Assembly: GCF_014897705.1 (NCBI RefSeq)
Contig: NZ_JABUXV010000018.1
Location: 1 to 64,000 of the forward strand
Origin: Brachybacterium sp. FME24
Lineage (GTDB): Bacteria; Actinomycetota; Actinomycetes; Actinomycetales; Dermabacteraceae
DNA: 64,000 nt
Direction of reading: 5' to 3'
Shown: positions 54,221 to 63,040 of the stretch, piece after piece
Numbering within the stretch: the stretch's first letter is position 1
Layout of the letters: each line of letters opens with the position of its first letter
The notes under the pieces: model-generated
Told to the model about the DNA's origin: nothing
The model's database searches: none
The model's input: only the letters and a program-made list of their open reading frames with translations
Position numbers and translations under genes: made by a program

Positions 54221-54661
54221 TCACTGCTCGAGACCATCGGCGGCACGTTCGCCGCGGTGCGCGTCCGTCCATTCGGCGAGGAACCTCCGGTAGGAGGGGT
54301 GCGCCAGACGGAGCGCGGAGACGTCGGAGGCGGAGACCCATCGCAGTTCGTCGTGCTCATCGGTAGCGAGGTTGGTAGGTTCCCCATCCCACTCGGTGAC
54401 GAACCACAACTGTAGGACCACTCCGTCGTCGGCCGTCTCGTTCTCTACGACTCGCAGATCCGGCGGGCCGGCGATTGTCGCGTCGACGCCGATCTCCTCC
54501 CGGAGCTCGCGGGCCAGCGCGTCCGCTGCACTCTCGCCGAGCTCGATATGGCCGCCGGGGAAGTCCCAGCAGTCCGGGTAGTACCGGCGGTCCGGGTGTC
54601 GGTGGGCGAGGGGAACGCCTTGCGGCCCGACGAGGGCTCCTGCGACGACGTGATGGGGCAT
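54221..54661 (-). CDS. Nudix hydrolase
   Basis: 146 residues. Complete Nudix box GGHIELGESAADALARELREEIGV (first 20: GGHIELGESAADALARELRE). N-terminal HVVAGALVGPQGVPLAHR as in mutator-type enzymes. Expected to hydrolyse a nucleoside diphosphate derivative. Divergent from the APH gene at 54693 across 31 bp. Confidence 0.92.
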   Translation of the reverse strand: MPHHVVAGALVGPQGVPLAHRHPDRRYYPDCWDFPGGHIELGESAADALARELREEIGVDATIAGPPDLRVVENETADDGVVLQLWFVTEWDGEPTNLATDEHDELRWVSASDVSALRLAHPSYRRFLAEWTDAHRGERAADGLEQ

Positions 54662-54692
54662 GAGCTCATCTCAGCACACGTACTCTGCACCG

Positions 54693-55577
54693 ATGACGAC
54701 TCCGTGGACGCCCGGCGCTGACTGGGAAGCGCTCGGTGGAGGTGACGGCGCGGCGACCGCAGGGGTCTGGCGCGCCCGCCTCGATGACGGGGCCTGGATC
54801 GTCAAGAGGATCCGACGCGGTGACCCGAGCTGCGAGCCGCACTCATTCCGGTGGTGGCGACGAGAGATCGCCGTCGCCGCATCGAGCGTGACGGCGACGT
54901 TCGAGGGACTCATCGCCCCCGAATCCCACGTGCACGAGGACACCGAGGGCGCGAGTCTGTGGACCCGCGACATCGCGTCTCACCGGATTCCGGCACCGGT
55001 GGTTGCTGCGGCACTGGGCCGGTTCGCCACCGTGCAGATCGAAGATCCGGGCTGGTTCGTGGTCGGTCGGCTGCGTGACCGCGTTGCCCTGGCAGGCGCC
55101 TCCGACGCGCCGCACTTCGCCATCGAAGGCGTCTGCAGCGGGCTCCGGCAGCGGGCGGAGGCGACCTGGTCGCAACGCGACGACGCGCTCACGCTGCTGG
55201 ACGAGATGCCTCACGTGCTCTCCCACGGAGATGCCCTCCCGAGGAACCTGCTGCGCCATGACGAGGGACTCGTCACCGCGATCGACTGGGACCAGCTGGG
55301 ATACGCCCCGATCGGCGCCGATCTGGCGACCTTCAGCATGTGGGTCGACGAACCGGTCGAGACGCTGCTGGCGAGCTACCTCGACGGGGCGGGCGCGCTG
55401 GACCTCGATCCCCGTCAGCTGCGAGACAGCATCGCGCTGACGATCTCGCTGATCGCGATCTCGCGCGCTCTGCGCACAGCAGGTTGCGAGCGGTTCGCGG
55501 GGTACGGGAACCGTTTCGTGGCAGCTGGACCGCAGATGGCGCGCGCCCTCCAGGTGCTCGGAGTGAGCCGGGCCTGA
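54693..55577 (+). CDS. APH-family phosphotransferase
   Basis: 294 residues from ATG 54693 (an in-frame ATG at 54660 overlaps the divergent Nudix start). WIVKRIRRG carries the ATP lysine; catalytic LSHGDALPRNLL and AIDWDQLGYAPIGADLATF identify the APH fold with Asn rather than the usual H/P context after HGD. Convergent with a membrane protein and uridine kinase pair. Substrate unknown. Confidence 0.86.
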   Translation: MTTPWTPGADWEALGGGDGAATAGVWRARLDDGAWIVKRIRRGDPSCEPHSFRWWRREIAVAASSVTATFEGLIAPESHVHEDTEGASLWTRDIASHRIPAPVVAAALGRFATVQIEDPGWFVVGRLRDRVALAGASDAPHFAIEGVCSGLRQRAEATWSQRDDALTLLDEMPHVLSHGDALPRNLLRHDEGLVTAIDWDQLGYAPIGADLATFSMWVDEPVETLLASYLDGAGALDLDPRQLRDSIALTISLIAISRALRTAGCERFAGYGNRFVAAGPQMARALQVLGVSRA

Positions 55578-55967
55578 CTACGGAATCCAAGGCCCTGAGA
55601 AGTAGTCGGCGCGAAGTGTGAGCCCGCTGTTTCCCGGTTCGGCCCACATCCAGATCGTGCGCGGGTCAAGGAACGTCCCGGGTATCTCGAGCTGCGGGGT
55701 CGCCCCCATCTCCTCGGCAAGTTCTGTGGGCGACTGTCCTGGCGGGGGCTGCACCGTGAACACCACCCAGCACCCGCCGCTCGCACAGTCACGGTTCTCG
55801 CGGAGGATCTCGGCGTCGGCGGGAAGCGGCACGGCAGAGGCCGCGGGCACATCCCCTTCGGTGGCGCCCATGAACAGCAGAGCCACGCGACCCCCGTAGA
55901 GCAGTGCGAGGATCACCACGGCGATGAAGAAGGCCGTCCAGGTCCTCCGCCGAGCGGTGGCAGTCAT
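55578..55967 (-). CDS. Small single-helix membrane protein of unknown function
   Basis: 129 residues. One N-terminal helix (TAFFIAVVILALLYGGRVALLFM) then an extracytoplasmic region with CASGGC, a possible disulfide, and WVVFTVQPPPGQ. No family recognised. Its start overlaps the uridine-kinase stop by 4 bases (ATGA), so the two are co-expressed. Confidence 0.72.
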   Translation of the reverse strand: MTATARRRTWTAFFIAVVILALLYGGRVALLFMGATEGDVPAASAVPLPADAEILRENRDCASGGCWVVFTVQPPPGQSPTELAEEMGATPQLEIPGTFLDPRTIWMWAEPGNSGLTLRADYFSGPWIP

Positions 55968-56605
55968 CGCGTCGGGTCCTCACGTATCACTGCTCCAGGG
56001 ACGTGCTCTGCTGATTGCTCGGTGCCCGTCGAGGACGACGACGCGTAGAGAATCTCAGCTTGCTCACGCGGAGAAAAACCTCGATCGAAGTCTCGTTCGT
56101 TCGGGACCCAGACGTCGTGCCACAAGTCCTCGTGGTCCCGGCCGAGCGCTCGATCACGGGCAAGGCCGCGTCGGGCGGCGACATCGAGGGCCACGTCGCA
56201 CCAGATCCGGACGTCGAGGTGCGGAAGTGCCTCAGGGTGGAACAGCCCGATGAGGTCAACGAGGAGGAGATCGGTGCGGGGCAGGGGCTCGGGATCCGCC
56301 AGGGCACGTGCGGACCAGTCGAAGCGACGGAAGGTGCTGGGTCGCTCATGGCGCAGCGGATCCAGGACCTCTGCGACCAGACGGGCCCGGTCGACGCCGT
56401 CCCAGTCCGAGGACCTCTGATGCGAGCGGGACGGATCGAGGAAGTCGTCGCCGCGAAGCCTCACCGCACCACGGAGGGAGCCCGCCAGATAGCGGGCCAG
56501 AGTCGATTTTCCGGAGCCGGCGTATCCGGAGATGCCGACGACGAGGGGGCGCCGGGATGTGCGGCGGCGAGAGGAGACGTGCTCGAGAATGCCGACGCGG
56601 TCCAT
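55964..56605 (-). CDS. Uridine-kinase-like P-loop protein
   Basis: 213 residues. Walker A GISGYAGSGKSTLARYL near residue 25, LRGDDFLDP as the substrate-side Asp motif, and LLLVDLIGLF in the Walker B position, with VWVPNERDFDRGF later. The pattern fits the uridine kinase/phosphoribulokinase family. It could also act on another small metabolite. Coupled to the membrane protein that follows. Confidence 0.85.
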   Translation of the reverse strand: MDRVGILEHVSSRRRTSRRPLVVGISGYAGSGKSTLARYLAGSLRGAVRLRGDDFLDPSRSHQRSSDWDGVDRARLVAEVLDPLRHERPSTFRRFDWSARALADPEPLPRTDLLLVDLIGLFHPEALPHLDVRIWCDVALDVAARRGLARDRALGRDHEDLWHDVWVPNERDFDRGFSPREQAEILYASSSSTGTEQSAEHVPGAVIREDPTR

Positions 56606-56763
56606 CGGGCGAGTGTAGGCGCAGCCTCGGGATGGCCTCCTTCGGTGATCGGGTCATCCCACCACGATGGCGGCCGACCTGCATCGCCACCTATGCGTGC
56701 CGCCCGCCGCGTTGCGCCGCACGGTGCGGCCCCACCTGCACGAGGTCGGGACCGCGCCGGCGC

Positions 56764-57984
56764 TCACGCGAGGGTGATGCGATGCCAGTCGATGCGGTCC
56801 TTGGCGTCGCCGTCCTCGTCCCCGGCCTCGTGGAGGAGCCCGAGCACCTCGCTGTCGAGCATCGTCATATCCGAGTAGCCGGCGCGCACCGACTCGACGT
56901 CGAAGGCCTTGGACCAGGAGCTGCCGGCGTCCTCCGAGCCGAAGACCGCCAGATGCTTGCGGAGCGTGGGGTGGGTGGGAGCCGAGAAGAGCAGACGATC
57001 CCCCGGTTCCCCTCCGTGCTGGCCCCGGTTGAGCAGGGCTCCCTGGACACCCGGTGTCGTCTCGAGATCTGCCACCGTCTCGAAGGTCGCGGTCTCGAAG
57101 GTCTCACCGCCGTCCGTGCTGCGGGCGGCAGCACGCGACCGTGACGGTGACGTCTCCCCCTCATCGCGGAGTCGCCCGATGGCGATGAGCGACCCGTCGG
57201 CCGTCTCCTCGACACCGATCTCGCCGAAGTGGGCGACGTCCTCGGGACCAGGGATCCCCTGCCCTTGCGACCACGACACCCCGTCGTCGTCGCTGAAGAT
57301 GATGGCTCCCATCCCGCCCTCGTAGTACACGGCGGCGACCAGGCGCCCGGCATGCTCGCCGTGGACCATCTGGATGCCGTGCTGCGGGCCCGTCCCGTAC
57401 CAGCCCTCGACCGGGGCGCTGTCACCGCCTTTGAGCTGCTCTTCGAGGCTCATCGCATCCGACCAGGTCTCGCCGTCGTCGTCGCTGTGCATCACGAACG
57501 GGATCCGCTTGGCCCGAGTCCCCGCCTGATTCCACGTGGTCAGCAGGACGATGCGACCGGCGTTCTCCCCGTGCTGGAGGACGATGGGCACCGGATTCCC
57601 GCGGGTGGCATCAGCCTCCCCGCCCCACGGATTGCCGGCGAGAAGCACCTCCTGCGGATCCCAGTCCACTCCGCCGTTCCGGCTCCTCTTCATGACGATG
57701 TCGATCGACCCGTCGTCGTAGCAGTACCCCGCGTCCTCGAAGGCTCGACGCCCCTCGACGAACGCGATCGTGGATCCTTCGGGCGTGGTCACCAGCGAGG
57801 GGATGCGATAGCACTCGAACTCCCCGCTCGCGCTGCCCTCGAACAGGGTGAACGCCTGGTCCGCGGCTGCCGCCTGCGAGGCATGGATCGCACTGGTCGC
57901 GCCGGTCGTGCCGAGGACAGCAGCACCGATCGAGCCGACGATCGCCGTTCTGCGGGTGGGGTTCGCGGTCTTCGTGGTCTTCAC
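56764..57984 (-). CDS. Secreted exo-alpha-sialidase (GH33-like)
   Basis: 406 residues from GTG 57984 with an AGGAG site. Tat-like signal (NPTRRTAIVGSIGAAVL), probable cleavage after QAAA near residue 40. YRIPSLVTTP is the F/Y-R-I-P arginine of sialidases. Five Asp-box-like repeats are visible: SRNGGVDW, SDDDGETW, SDDDGVSW, STDGGETF and SEDAGSSW. A YEGGMG segment may supply the nucleophile Tyr. Expected to release sialic acid from host or environmental glycans. It is 13 bp downstream of the peptidoglycan-binding protein gene. Confidence 0.9.
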   Translation of the reverse strand: MKTTKTANPTRRTAIVGSIGAAVLGTTGATSAIHASQAAAADQAFTLFEGSASGEFECYRIPSLVTTPEGSTIAFVEGRRAFEDAGYCYDDGSIDIVMKRSRNGGVDWDPQEVLLAGNPWGGEADATRGNPVPIVLQHGENAGRIVLLTTWNQAGTRAKRIPFVMHSDDDGETWSDAMSLEEQLKGGDSAPVEGWYGTGPQHGIQMVHGEHAGRLVAAVYYEGGMGAIIFSDDDGVSWSQGQGIPGPEDVAHFGEIGVEETADGSLIAIGRLRDEGETSPSRSRAAARSTDGGETFETATFETVADLETTPGVQGALLNRGQHGGEPGDRLLFSAPTHPTLRKHLAVFGSEDAGSSWSKAFDVESVRAGYSDMTMLDSEVLGLLHEAGDEDGDAKDRIDWHRITLA

Positions 57985-57997
57985 GATGGGCACTCCT

Positions 57998-58969
57998 TCA
58001 GTCGGTGATCTTCGGGTAGCGGTAGGGCTCGTAGCTCTCCCCGTTGTCCGAGTCGTAGGGGTAGGAGATGGTCCGCTTCGCCGTCTTGCTGATCGAACCG
58101 CCGACCTGCTCGAGGCCTTCATACTCCGTGTGCTCGTCGTTCTTCCATCCGTTGAACAGGACCACGTGGCCGTAGCTCTGACCGTTGGCACTCGGGGTGA
58201 TGAGAAGAGCGTCGCCCGGCTTCAGATCGTCCTGCTCGATCCGCTCGAGGAACTCCGGGAGCTGCCCGGTGCCGGTGCCCGTGTCCCCGTCGCTGCGACG
58301 GAGGTTCCAGGCCATCGACACGAAGCCCGAGCAGTCCGTGCGCCACTGCTTCCCATCGATTCCCGGGCTGGACTTGTCCATGCTGTACGGGCGCGGATCG
58401 TCGACCCAGAACATCGCCCGATCGAGCACGTCCTCGCGCGAGATCTCGGCGTTGGGCTCGCCGCCGACCGGCTCCCGCACCCGCTCGACCTCGAGTGCCG
58501 TCATGGTCTTCTCGCCTGCTCGGCCCGTCGGCTCGAGCCCGTCCTGAGACTTCTGGAAGGCGGTGACCGCATCAGTGGTGGCGTCGTCGAAGGTTCCGGA
58601 CTCCTCGATGTCCAGGGCGCCCTGCACGGCGCCGATCACCGTCTCGAGCTCGGTCGCGGTCTTCGGTCCCGGGTCGCCGTCAGCAGAGAGAAGACGGTCC
58701 TGCTGGAACTGCGTCGTCGCGGCCTTCGTCTGGGGGCCGTTCTGGCCGTCGATCTCGCCGCTGTAGTAGTCCAGGCCTTGAAGGTTCGTCTGGATCGTGG
58801 TCAGCGAGGTGTCGGCGGCGGAGGCTCTCAGGGGACCGGCGAGAGCGCCGGTCGCGGCGAGGATTCCTGCTGCTCCGAAGCCGCGGAACAGCGCCCGGCG
58901 GTCCATCTCTCGCGGTGCAGCGATTCGGCGCATCGGGGCCGAGGTGGTGGATGTGCGGGTGGGTGCCAT
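57998..58969 (-). CDS. Secreted cell-wall hydrolase: Tat signal, two peptidoglycan-binding repeats, NlpC/P60-like domain
   Basis: 323 residues. Signal with DRRALFRGFGAAGILAA and cleavage after RASA near 51. Two PG_binding_1 repeats: LQGLDYYSGEIDGQNGPQTK and ALDIEESGTFDDATTDAVTAF. The C-terminal domain contains WRTDCSGFVSMAW (catalytic Cys) and SYGHVVLFNGW (His), the NlpC/P60 arrangement. Should cleave peptidoglycan cross-links or stem peptides outside the cell. Precedes the sialidase by 13 bp, so both secreted hydrolases are likely co-expressed. Confidence 0.87.
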   Translation of the reverse strand: MAPTRTSTTSAPMRRIAAPREMDRRALFRGFGAAGILAATGALAGPLRASAADTSLTTIQTNLQGLDYYSGEIDGQNGPQTKAATTQFQQDRLLSADGDPGPKTATELETVIGAVQGALDIEESGTFDDATTDAVTAFQKSQDGLEPTGRAGEKTMTALEVERVREPVGGEPNAEISREDVLDRAMFWVDDPRPYSMDKSSPGIDGKQWRTDCSGFVSMAWNLRRSDGDTGTGTGQLPEFLERIEQDDLKPGDALLITPSANGQSYGHVVLFNGWKNDEHTEYEGLEQVGGSISKTAKRTISYPYDSDNGESYEPYRYPKITD

Positions 58970-59471
58970 GATGTGTCCCCGTTCATCGGTTCCTGTGGGT
59001 CGGTGCCGGCGAGATTCCCCCTCCGGAGGGTGAGGCCCGCCCGAGCCCCAGATCCGTCACGACGCCGAAGGTCGGCCGTCGGGACGTCGGCGTGGATCAG
59101 CGCGTTCAGCGAGATCGTTGTCATCCCCGCGAGAGGTGGTCCGCATCGACGGTGCGGCGCGCTCGCCGTGCGAGGTGGCATCGAACCTTCCCGATCGCTC
59201 CACCGAGAGCAACAGCGAGGGCGGAGTGTTCACGCAGGGTTCATCGCTCAACGGGGCGCCATCGCGTCGGCTCCGCGGGCGAAGCAGCCTCTCTTCTCGG
59301 TGCGGGATCTCGGCAGATCGCCGCGCGCTGCTATGGCCGCGATGCGGACCGGGACGTGATCCCTCCCTGGTGGTCCGTGCGCAGCCTCATCGACTCGCGC
59401 CGGATGATCGAGCACGGTTTCTTTCTGGAGGCCCAAGGGTGCGAGCCAGCACTGCGGTGCGGTCCTCTGGC
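58970..59471. other. Gene-free interval upstream of the wall-hydrolase/sialidase pair
   Basis: 502 bp. Contains the presumptive promoter of the wall hydrolase near 58970-59060. Open frames in the rest have no family resemblance, no ribosome sites and no clear coding signal. No repeats or RNA genes were recognised. Confidence 0.4.
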
Positions 59472-59786
59472 CTACCGCGCGTCGTGGTCCCGCAGCGGCG
59501 ACCCCACCACGTCGAATCGGAAGCCGCTGAACTCCCCGTCGAGCACATGCTTTGCGGCGGCGATGGCCGCTGCGACGTCAGGGTGACCCAGGGATGCCTG
59601 ATGCGCTGCCGCATCGACCCACGTCTCGACCACGAAGACCGTGGCGGGCTGCTCATCGTTGATGCCGACCTCGTAGCTCAGACAGCCGAGTTCACGAAGC
59701 AGGTCACTGCGCTGTGTGAGGATCGAGACGAGTTGCTCGCGACCGCCGGGGACCACTCCCAGGGTGCCTGCGTTGATGTACGTCAT
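59472..59786 (-). CDS. Antibiotic-biosynthesis-monooxygenase (ABM) domain protein
   Basis: 104 residues from ATG 59786 (GGAG site). LGVVPGGREQLVSILTQRSDLLRELGCLSYEVG and TVFVVETWVDAAAHQASLGHPDV are the ABM-domain strands and helices. The fold is a dimeric ferredoxin-like barrel, including quinol monooxygenase YgiN. Probable stress-related monooxygenase; substrate unknown. Confidence 0.88.
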   Translation of the reverse strand: MTYINAGTLGVVPGGREQLVSILTQRSDLLRELGCLSYEVGINDEQPATVFVVETWVDAAAHQASLGHPDVAAAIAAAKHVLDGEFSGFRFDVVGSPLRDHDAR

Positions 59787-59871
59787 GGTCTCCAGAATAG
59801 AAACGCTGAGAGATCTCGCCCATGGTGACAGCAGCATCCCGAACCGTTTGGCACCCTAACCCCAAGGAGCG

Positions 59872-59901
59872 TTGTCAAAACTGTACCGAAAACGGTACGC
59901 T
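59872..59901 (+). promoter_or_regulatory. AbiE operon promoter with internal operator
   Basis: TTGTCA (59872-59877) and TACGCT (59896-59901) with an 18-base spacer. In the spacer lies the inverted repeat GTACCG-AAAA-CGGTAC (59883-59898), where a repressor would block RNA polymerase. AbiEi antitoxins are known to repress their own operon by binding inverted repeats, so this is a probable autoregulation site. Confidence 0.65.
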
Positions 59902-59921
59902 CTTGGCGTGGAGGTGGCGTG

Positions 59922-60461
59922 ATGGGATACCGGCAAGACCTGTGGGAGATCGCGGCTGGACAGCATGGCGTCGTCACCGTGCCCGAGGCCGAGGATGCGG
60001 GCGTGCCCGCCGTGGAGGTGCGTAAGCTAGCCCACCGCGGCGCGTTGCGGCCCTACGGAAAGGGCGTGTACGTGCACCGCGATGTGCCTACCACCGCGCT
60101 GACGCAGTTGACAGCGGCAGCGGCACTAGCAGGCGAGGACGCGTTCCTGCACCGAGAATCCGTCCTCGATCTGCTGGGCCTGGGCCAATTCAACCCGCGT
60201 CGCATCCGGGTGGGTACCCGCCGCCGTGTGCGCCGGGTGCTGCCGGGCTGGATGGAGCTCGAAACCCGAAAAGACATCCCCGACGAGGACCTGGCGCAGT
60301 ACGAGGGTATCCGGGCGACCACCGTCCGGCGTGCGCTGGAGGACATGCGGGATCGGATGCCGCCGGACCGCTGGAATGCGCTGCTCGTCGAGGCACGCCG
60401 GCGAGAACTGATCGACGAGGAGGGCTTCGCCGGTCTGACAGGGAAGCACGGCGCCGCATGA
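59922..60461 (+). CDS. abiEi: Type IV toxin-antitoxin AbiEi-family antitoxin
   Basis: 179 residues from ATG 59922 with a GAGG site. N-terminal winged HTH: LWEIAAGQHGVVTVPEAEDAGV, KLAHRGALRPYGKGVYVH. The C-terminal antitoxin domain includes VGTRRRVRRVLPGW and IRATTVRRALEDMRDRM. Its stop overlaps the toxin start by 4 bases (ATGA). Expected both to neutralise AbiEii and to repress the promoter at 59872. Confidence 0.92.
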   Translation: MGYRQDLWEIAAGQHGVVTVPEAEDAGVPAVEVRKLAHRGALRPYGKGVYVHRDVPTTALTQLTAAAALAGEDAFLHRESVLDLLGLGQFNPRRIRVGTRRRVRRVLPGWMELETRKDIPDEDLAQYEGIRATTVRRALEDMRDRMPPDRWNALLVEARRRELIDEEGFAGLTGKHGAA

Positions 60462-61375
60462 GCACCGTGACGCCGCCGCTGAACATTGCGCAGCTGAACG
60501 GTCGGCTCGAAGACGTGGCAGGTGGGCACGACATTCCCGTCGCCCGCGCGCGCCTCATGCTCTGCACGCTCATCGTGTCCCAGATGCTCCCGGACGCTGT
60601 TGCGATCAAGGGTGGCATGGGAGTCAAGTTGCGCATGGGGGAGCGCGGGACCCGAGCAACTGCTGACCTGGACGTCTCCACCCGACAGCGCGGTGAGGCC
60701 TTCGAGGAAGGGTTCCGCACGCGCCTCGAGAAGGGCTGGGGTGCAGTACCCGCCTCCAGGGGCGCGCAGCGGAAGGACCCCGATGCGCTCGATCGGGTGG
60801 CATTCACCGCGACGCTGAAGCTGGGCAGGCTGCACGATCCTGGGCTCGCTCAGCCCACATACGTGATGCACCCCTATCGCGTGACGTTGTCGTTTCTAGG
60901 TCGGGAATGGGCCGGGCTCGACGTCGAGGTGTCCGACCCCGAGATCGAGCCGTACGCCCACACCCGCCGTGACGTCGATGGCCAGCTCATCGAGCTGAGC
61001 GCGCGCTTCGGCTTCGGCGAGCTGCAACCGGTGGAGCTGATCGACCTGGGGTACCAGATAGCGCAGAAGATTCACGCTGTGACAGATCTCGGTTATGTCC
61101 GTGCGCACGATCTGGTCGATCTGCAGCTGCTGTGGGATGCCGGCCCAGTCCTACCCGCGGTGCGGGAGTTCTGTGTGCGGACCTTCGATTTCCGCCGGGC
61201 CCAGGCCTGGCCGCCACTGCCACTGCGACCGATGGAGGGCTGGAGTATCGCCTACGACGAGGCGCGCCGGGAGACAGAAGTTGATGGGAGCACCCCCGTG
61301 CTGGAGGACATCGCCTCCGCGCGCGAATGGCTCGAACAAGTGATCACGTCCATCGAAGTGGCTGGGAGCGAGTAG
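60458..61375 (+). CDS. abiEii: AbiEii nucleotidyltransferase toxin
   Basis: 305 residues. Nucleotidyltransferase site IKGGMGVKLRMGERGTRATADLDV (core KGGMGVKLRMG and TADLDV), a downstream LDVEVSD, and the conserved lysine-containing QIAQKIHAVTDL with RAHDLVDLQLLW match the four motifs of AbiEii/DUF1814. Toxins of this group transfer nucleotides onto tRNA or other targets and can mediate abortive phage infection. Full length and intact. Confidence 0.92.
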   Translation: MSTVTPPLNIAQLNGRLEDVAGGHDIPVARARLMLCTLIVSQMLPDAVAIKGGMGVKLRMGERGTRATADLDVSTRQRGEAFEEGFRTRLEKGWGAVPASRGAQRKDPDALDRVAFTATLKLGRLHDPGLAQPTYVMHPYRVTLSFLGREWAGLDVEVSDPEIEPYAHTRRDVDGQLIELSARFGFGELQPVELIDLGYQIAQKIHAVTDLGYVRAHDLVDLQLLWDAGPVLPAVREFCVRTFDFRRAQAWPPLPLRPMEGWSIAYDEARRETEVDGSTPVLEDIASAREWLEQVITSIEVAGSE

Positions 61376-61431
61376 CGGTGTCTCGGCGCCAATTGTCGAC
61401 TGGTTCGGTTGGTCGAGGAAATCGATTCTTC

Positions 61432-61561
61432 CTACTGGGCCAAGGGCTCTACCTCTCGCTTCCAACCCACGTCGGACAGGACCGTGTCCAGGGTGTTGTC
61501 GGCGGAGACCGTGGCGTCGAAGACGATCTTCGGCAGCGTCCCGGAAACAGGTGCCGCTACA
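61432..61561 (-). pseudogene. 3' fragment of a P-loop kinase gene (third paralogue)
   Basis: On the minus strand about 42 codons read ...LPKIVFDATVSADNTLDTVL, SDVGWKREVEPLAQ, stop at 61434-61432. This is closely similar to the C-terminus of the intact kinase at 62340 (LPEFVFDATVSAESALDAVL, SDVGWERETEFLA). The N-terminal P-loop part is absent upstream. Remnant of a duplicated or replaced kinase gene, in the 321-bp interval after the AbiE pair; nothing else was recognised there. Confidence 0.8.
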
Positions 61562-61696
61562 GGGGCCAGATCGCCGGCCACGGCGGATCTGCAACGCGCC
61601 TGTCAGCCTTCATGCTCGCGGTGCCAATGACCGGGGCTGCCACGTATTTCACGTGATCGCGCCCGGGCTCATGCGCGGTGCTGTCATCATGGCGGC

Positions 61697-62236
61697 ATGG
61701 GGGCAACAGTCGAGTCGGTTCACGTCAGCGCAGCACACACCTTCAGCAAGTCGGCAGCTCCAGCGATTCAGCTCGTGGAGGGGATCGGTGTCAGTGGCGA
61801 TGCGCACGCGGGGACGACGGTGAAGCATCGCAGCAGAGTTGCCCGCGATCCTGATCAGCCCAATCTCCGGCAGGTGCACCTGATGCATCGAGAGATCTTC
61901 GAGCTGCTCGCCGCCGACGGCTACAGCGTTCTGCCCGGTCAGCTAGGGGAGAACATCACGACGGCGGGCATCGAACTGCTTGACCTTCCTGTGGGAACAC
62001 GCCTGCACCTGGCGGAAGCAGTCATCGTGATCACTGGGCTGCGGAACCCATGCCAGCAGATCAATGACTTCCAGCCGGGTCTCATGAAGAAACTGCTTCG
62101 CAAGGACGAATCAGGGCAGGTTCAACGACTCGCAGGAGTCATGGGCATCGTGGCCCGAAGCGGCACGGTGCGCCCCGGGGAGGATATCGCCGTCGAGCTG
62201 CCTCCGGAGCCTCACCATCCGCTGACCAAGGTGTAG
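61697..62236 (+). CDS. MOSC domain-containing protein
   Basis: 179 residues. MGATVESVHVSAAHTFSK, GIGVSGDAHAGTTVKH, LRQVHLMHREIFELL, GQLGENITTAGIELLDLPVGTRL and TGLRNPCQQI (conserved Cys) are the MOSC landmarks. The family handles sulfur/molybdenum-cofactor chemistry, including reduction of N-hydroxylated bases (YiiM). The short single-domain form resembles YiiM-like proteins. Flanked by the kinase fragment and the intact kinase. Confidence 0.92.
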   Translation: MGATVESVHVSAAHTFSKSAAPAIQLVEGIGVSGDAHAGTTVKHRSRVARDPDQPNLRQVHLMHREIFELLAADGYSVLPGQLGENITTAGIELLDLPVGTRLHLAEAVIVITGLRNPCQQINDFQPGLMKKLLRKDESGQVQRLAGVMGIVARSGTVRPGEDIAVELPPEPHHPLTKV

Positions 62237-62339
62237 TTCCGACCCTTCAGCTGCCGTCCACAACGGCCGCACCACACGCAGACGGTTGCGTTCGGGCTAC
62301 GTCTGAATGCACCAGTCCCGTCGTGCCGACCGGGCCCGC

Positions 62340-62873
62340 CTACGCCAGGAACTCCGTCTCTCGCTCCCAGCCCACGTCCGACAAGACGGCATCCAGAGCG
62401 CTCTCGGCAGAGACCGTGGCGTCGAAGACGAACTCCGGCAGTGCGCCAGCCGCGTCGATGGGCCGATACCAGGAACTCACCTGCTCCTCGCTCACCTCCG
62501 AGGCCAGGACCTTGGTGCGGTGACGACGCAAGGTCTCCTCCAGGTCGAGGTCATAGCGATAGCAGCGGCTCACTCCGCGGTGGTCCTCCACGAGCGAGGC
62601 GAGCATGTCCCCATAGCTCTCGGAGTGCAGGATTCCCTCCACGACCACGTGCAAGCCGTGCTCCAGGGCGAACCGGGCCGAGAGGTCGATGTAGCCGACG
62701 CTCAGGGCTCCGGGACCGTCGCGCACGTGGAGGATCTCCCGGCGCAGGACATCGTGGCTGATGATCGCGACACCGCGAGGCCTCGCCTGCCGGATCGCGT
62801 GGGCGAGCAGGGTCTTCCCGCTGCCGGAGTTCCCGCGGATGATGATGAGCCGCGAGTGCGTCGTGCCGATCAT
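62340..62873 (-). CDS. P-loop kinase (AAA_33/zeta-like), paralogue A
   Basis: 177 residues from ATG 62873. LIIIRGNSGSGKTLLAHAIRQA is Walker A; ISHDVLRREILHVRD the substrate loop; HVVVEGILHSESYGDMLASL the Walker B-like strand; RHRTKVL a lid. About 40 % similar in outline to paralogue B at 63041, from which it diverges across 167 bp. Such kinases often modify antibiotics or small metabolites (chloramphenicol phosphotransferase-like). Substrate unknown. Confidence 0.85.
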   Translation of the reverse strand: MIGTTHSRLIIIRGNSGSGKTLLAHAIRQARPRGVAIISHDVLRREILHVRDGPGALSVGYIDLSARFALEHGLHVVVEGILHSESYGDMLASLVEDHRGVSRCYRYDLDLEETLRRHRTKVLASEVSEEQVSSWYRPIDAAGALPEFVFDATVSAESALDAVLSDVGWERETEFLA

Positions 62874-63040
62874 GTCGCTGCGACCCTTCGTCCCGATCCT
62901 GCTCCGCGGCCCTGCCGTCCTCACGGTAGCGGCAGTAGGCCCCCACACCGTGCGTCTGCGGGGACGTGCCATGGCTGCGGGCGCGCCGCACTCGCCGGGA
63001 TACGCCGCTGCGTGGGTCCGGACCGGAAGGATGTGTCTTC

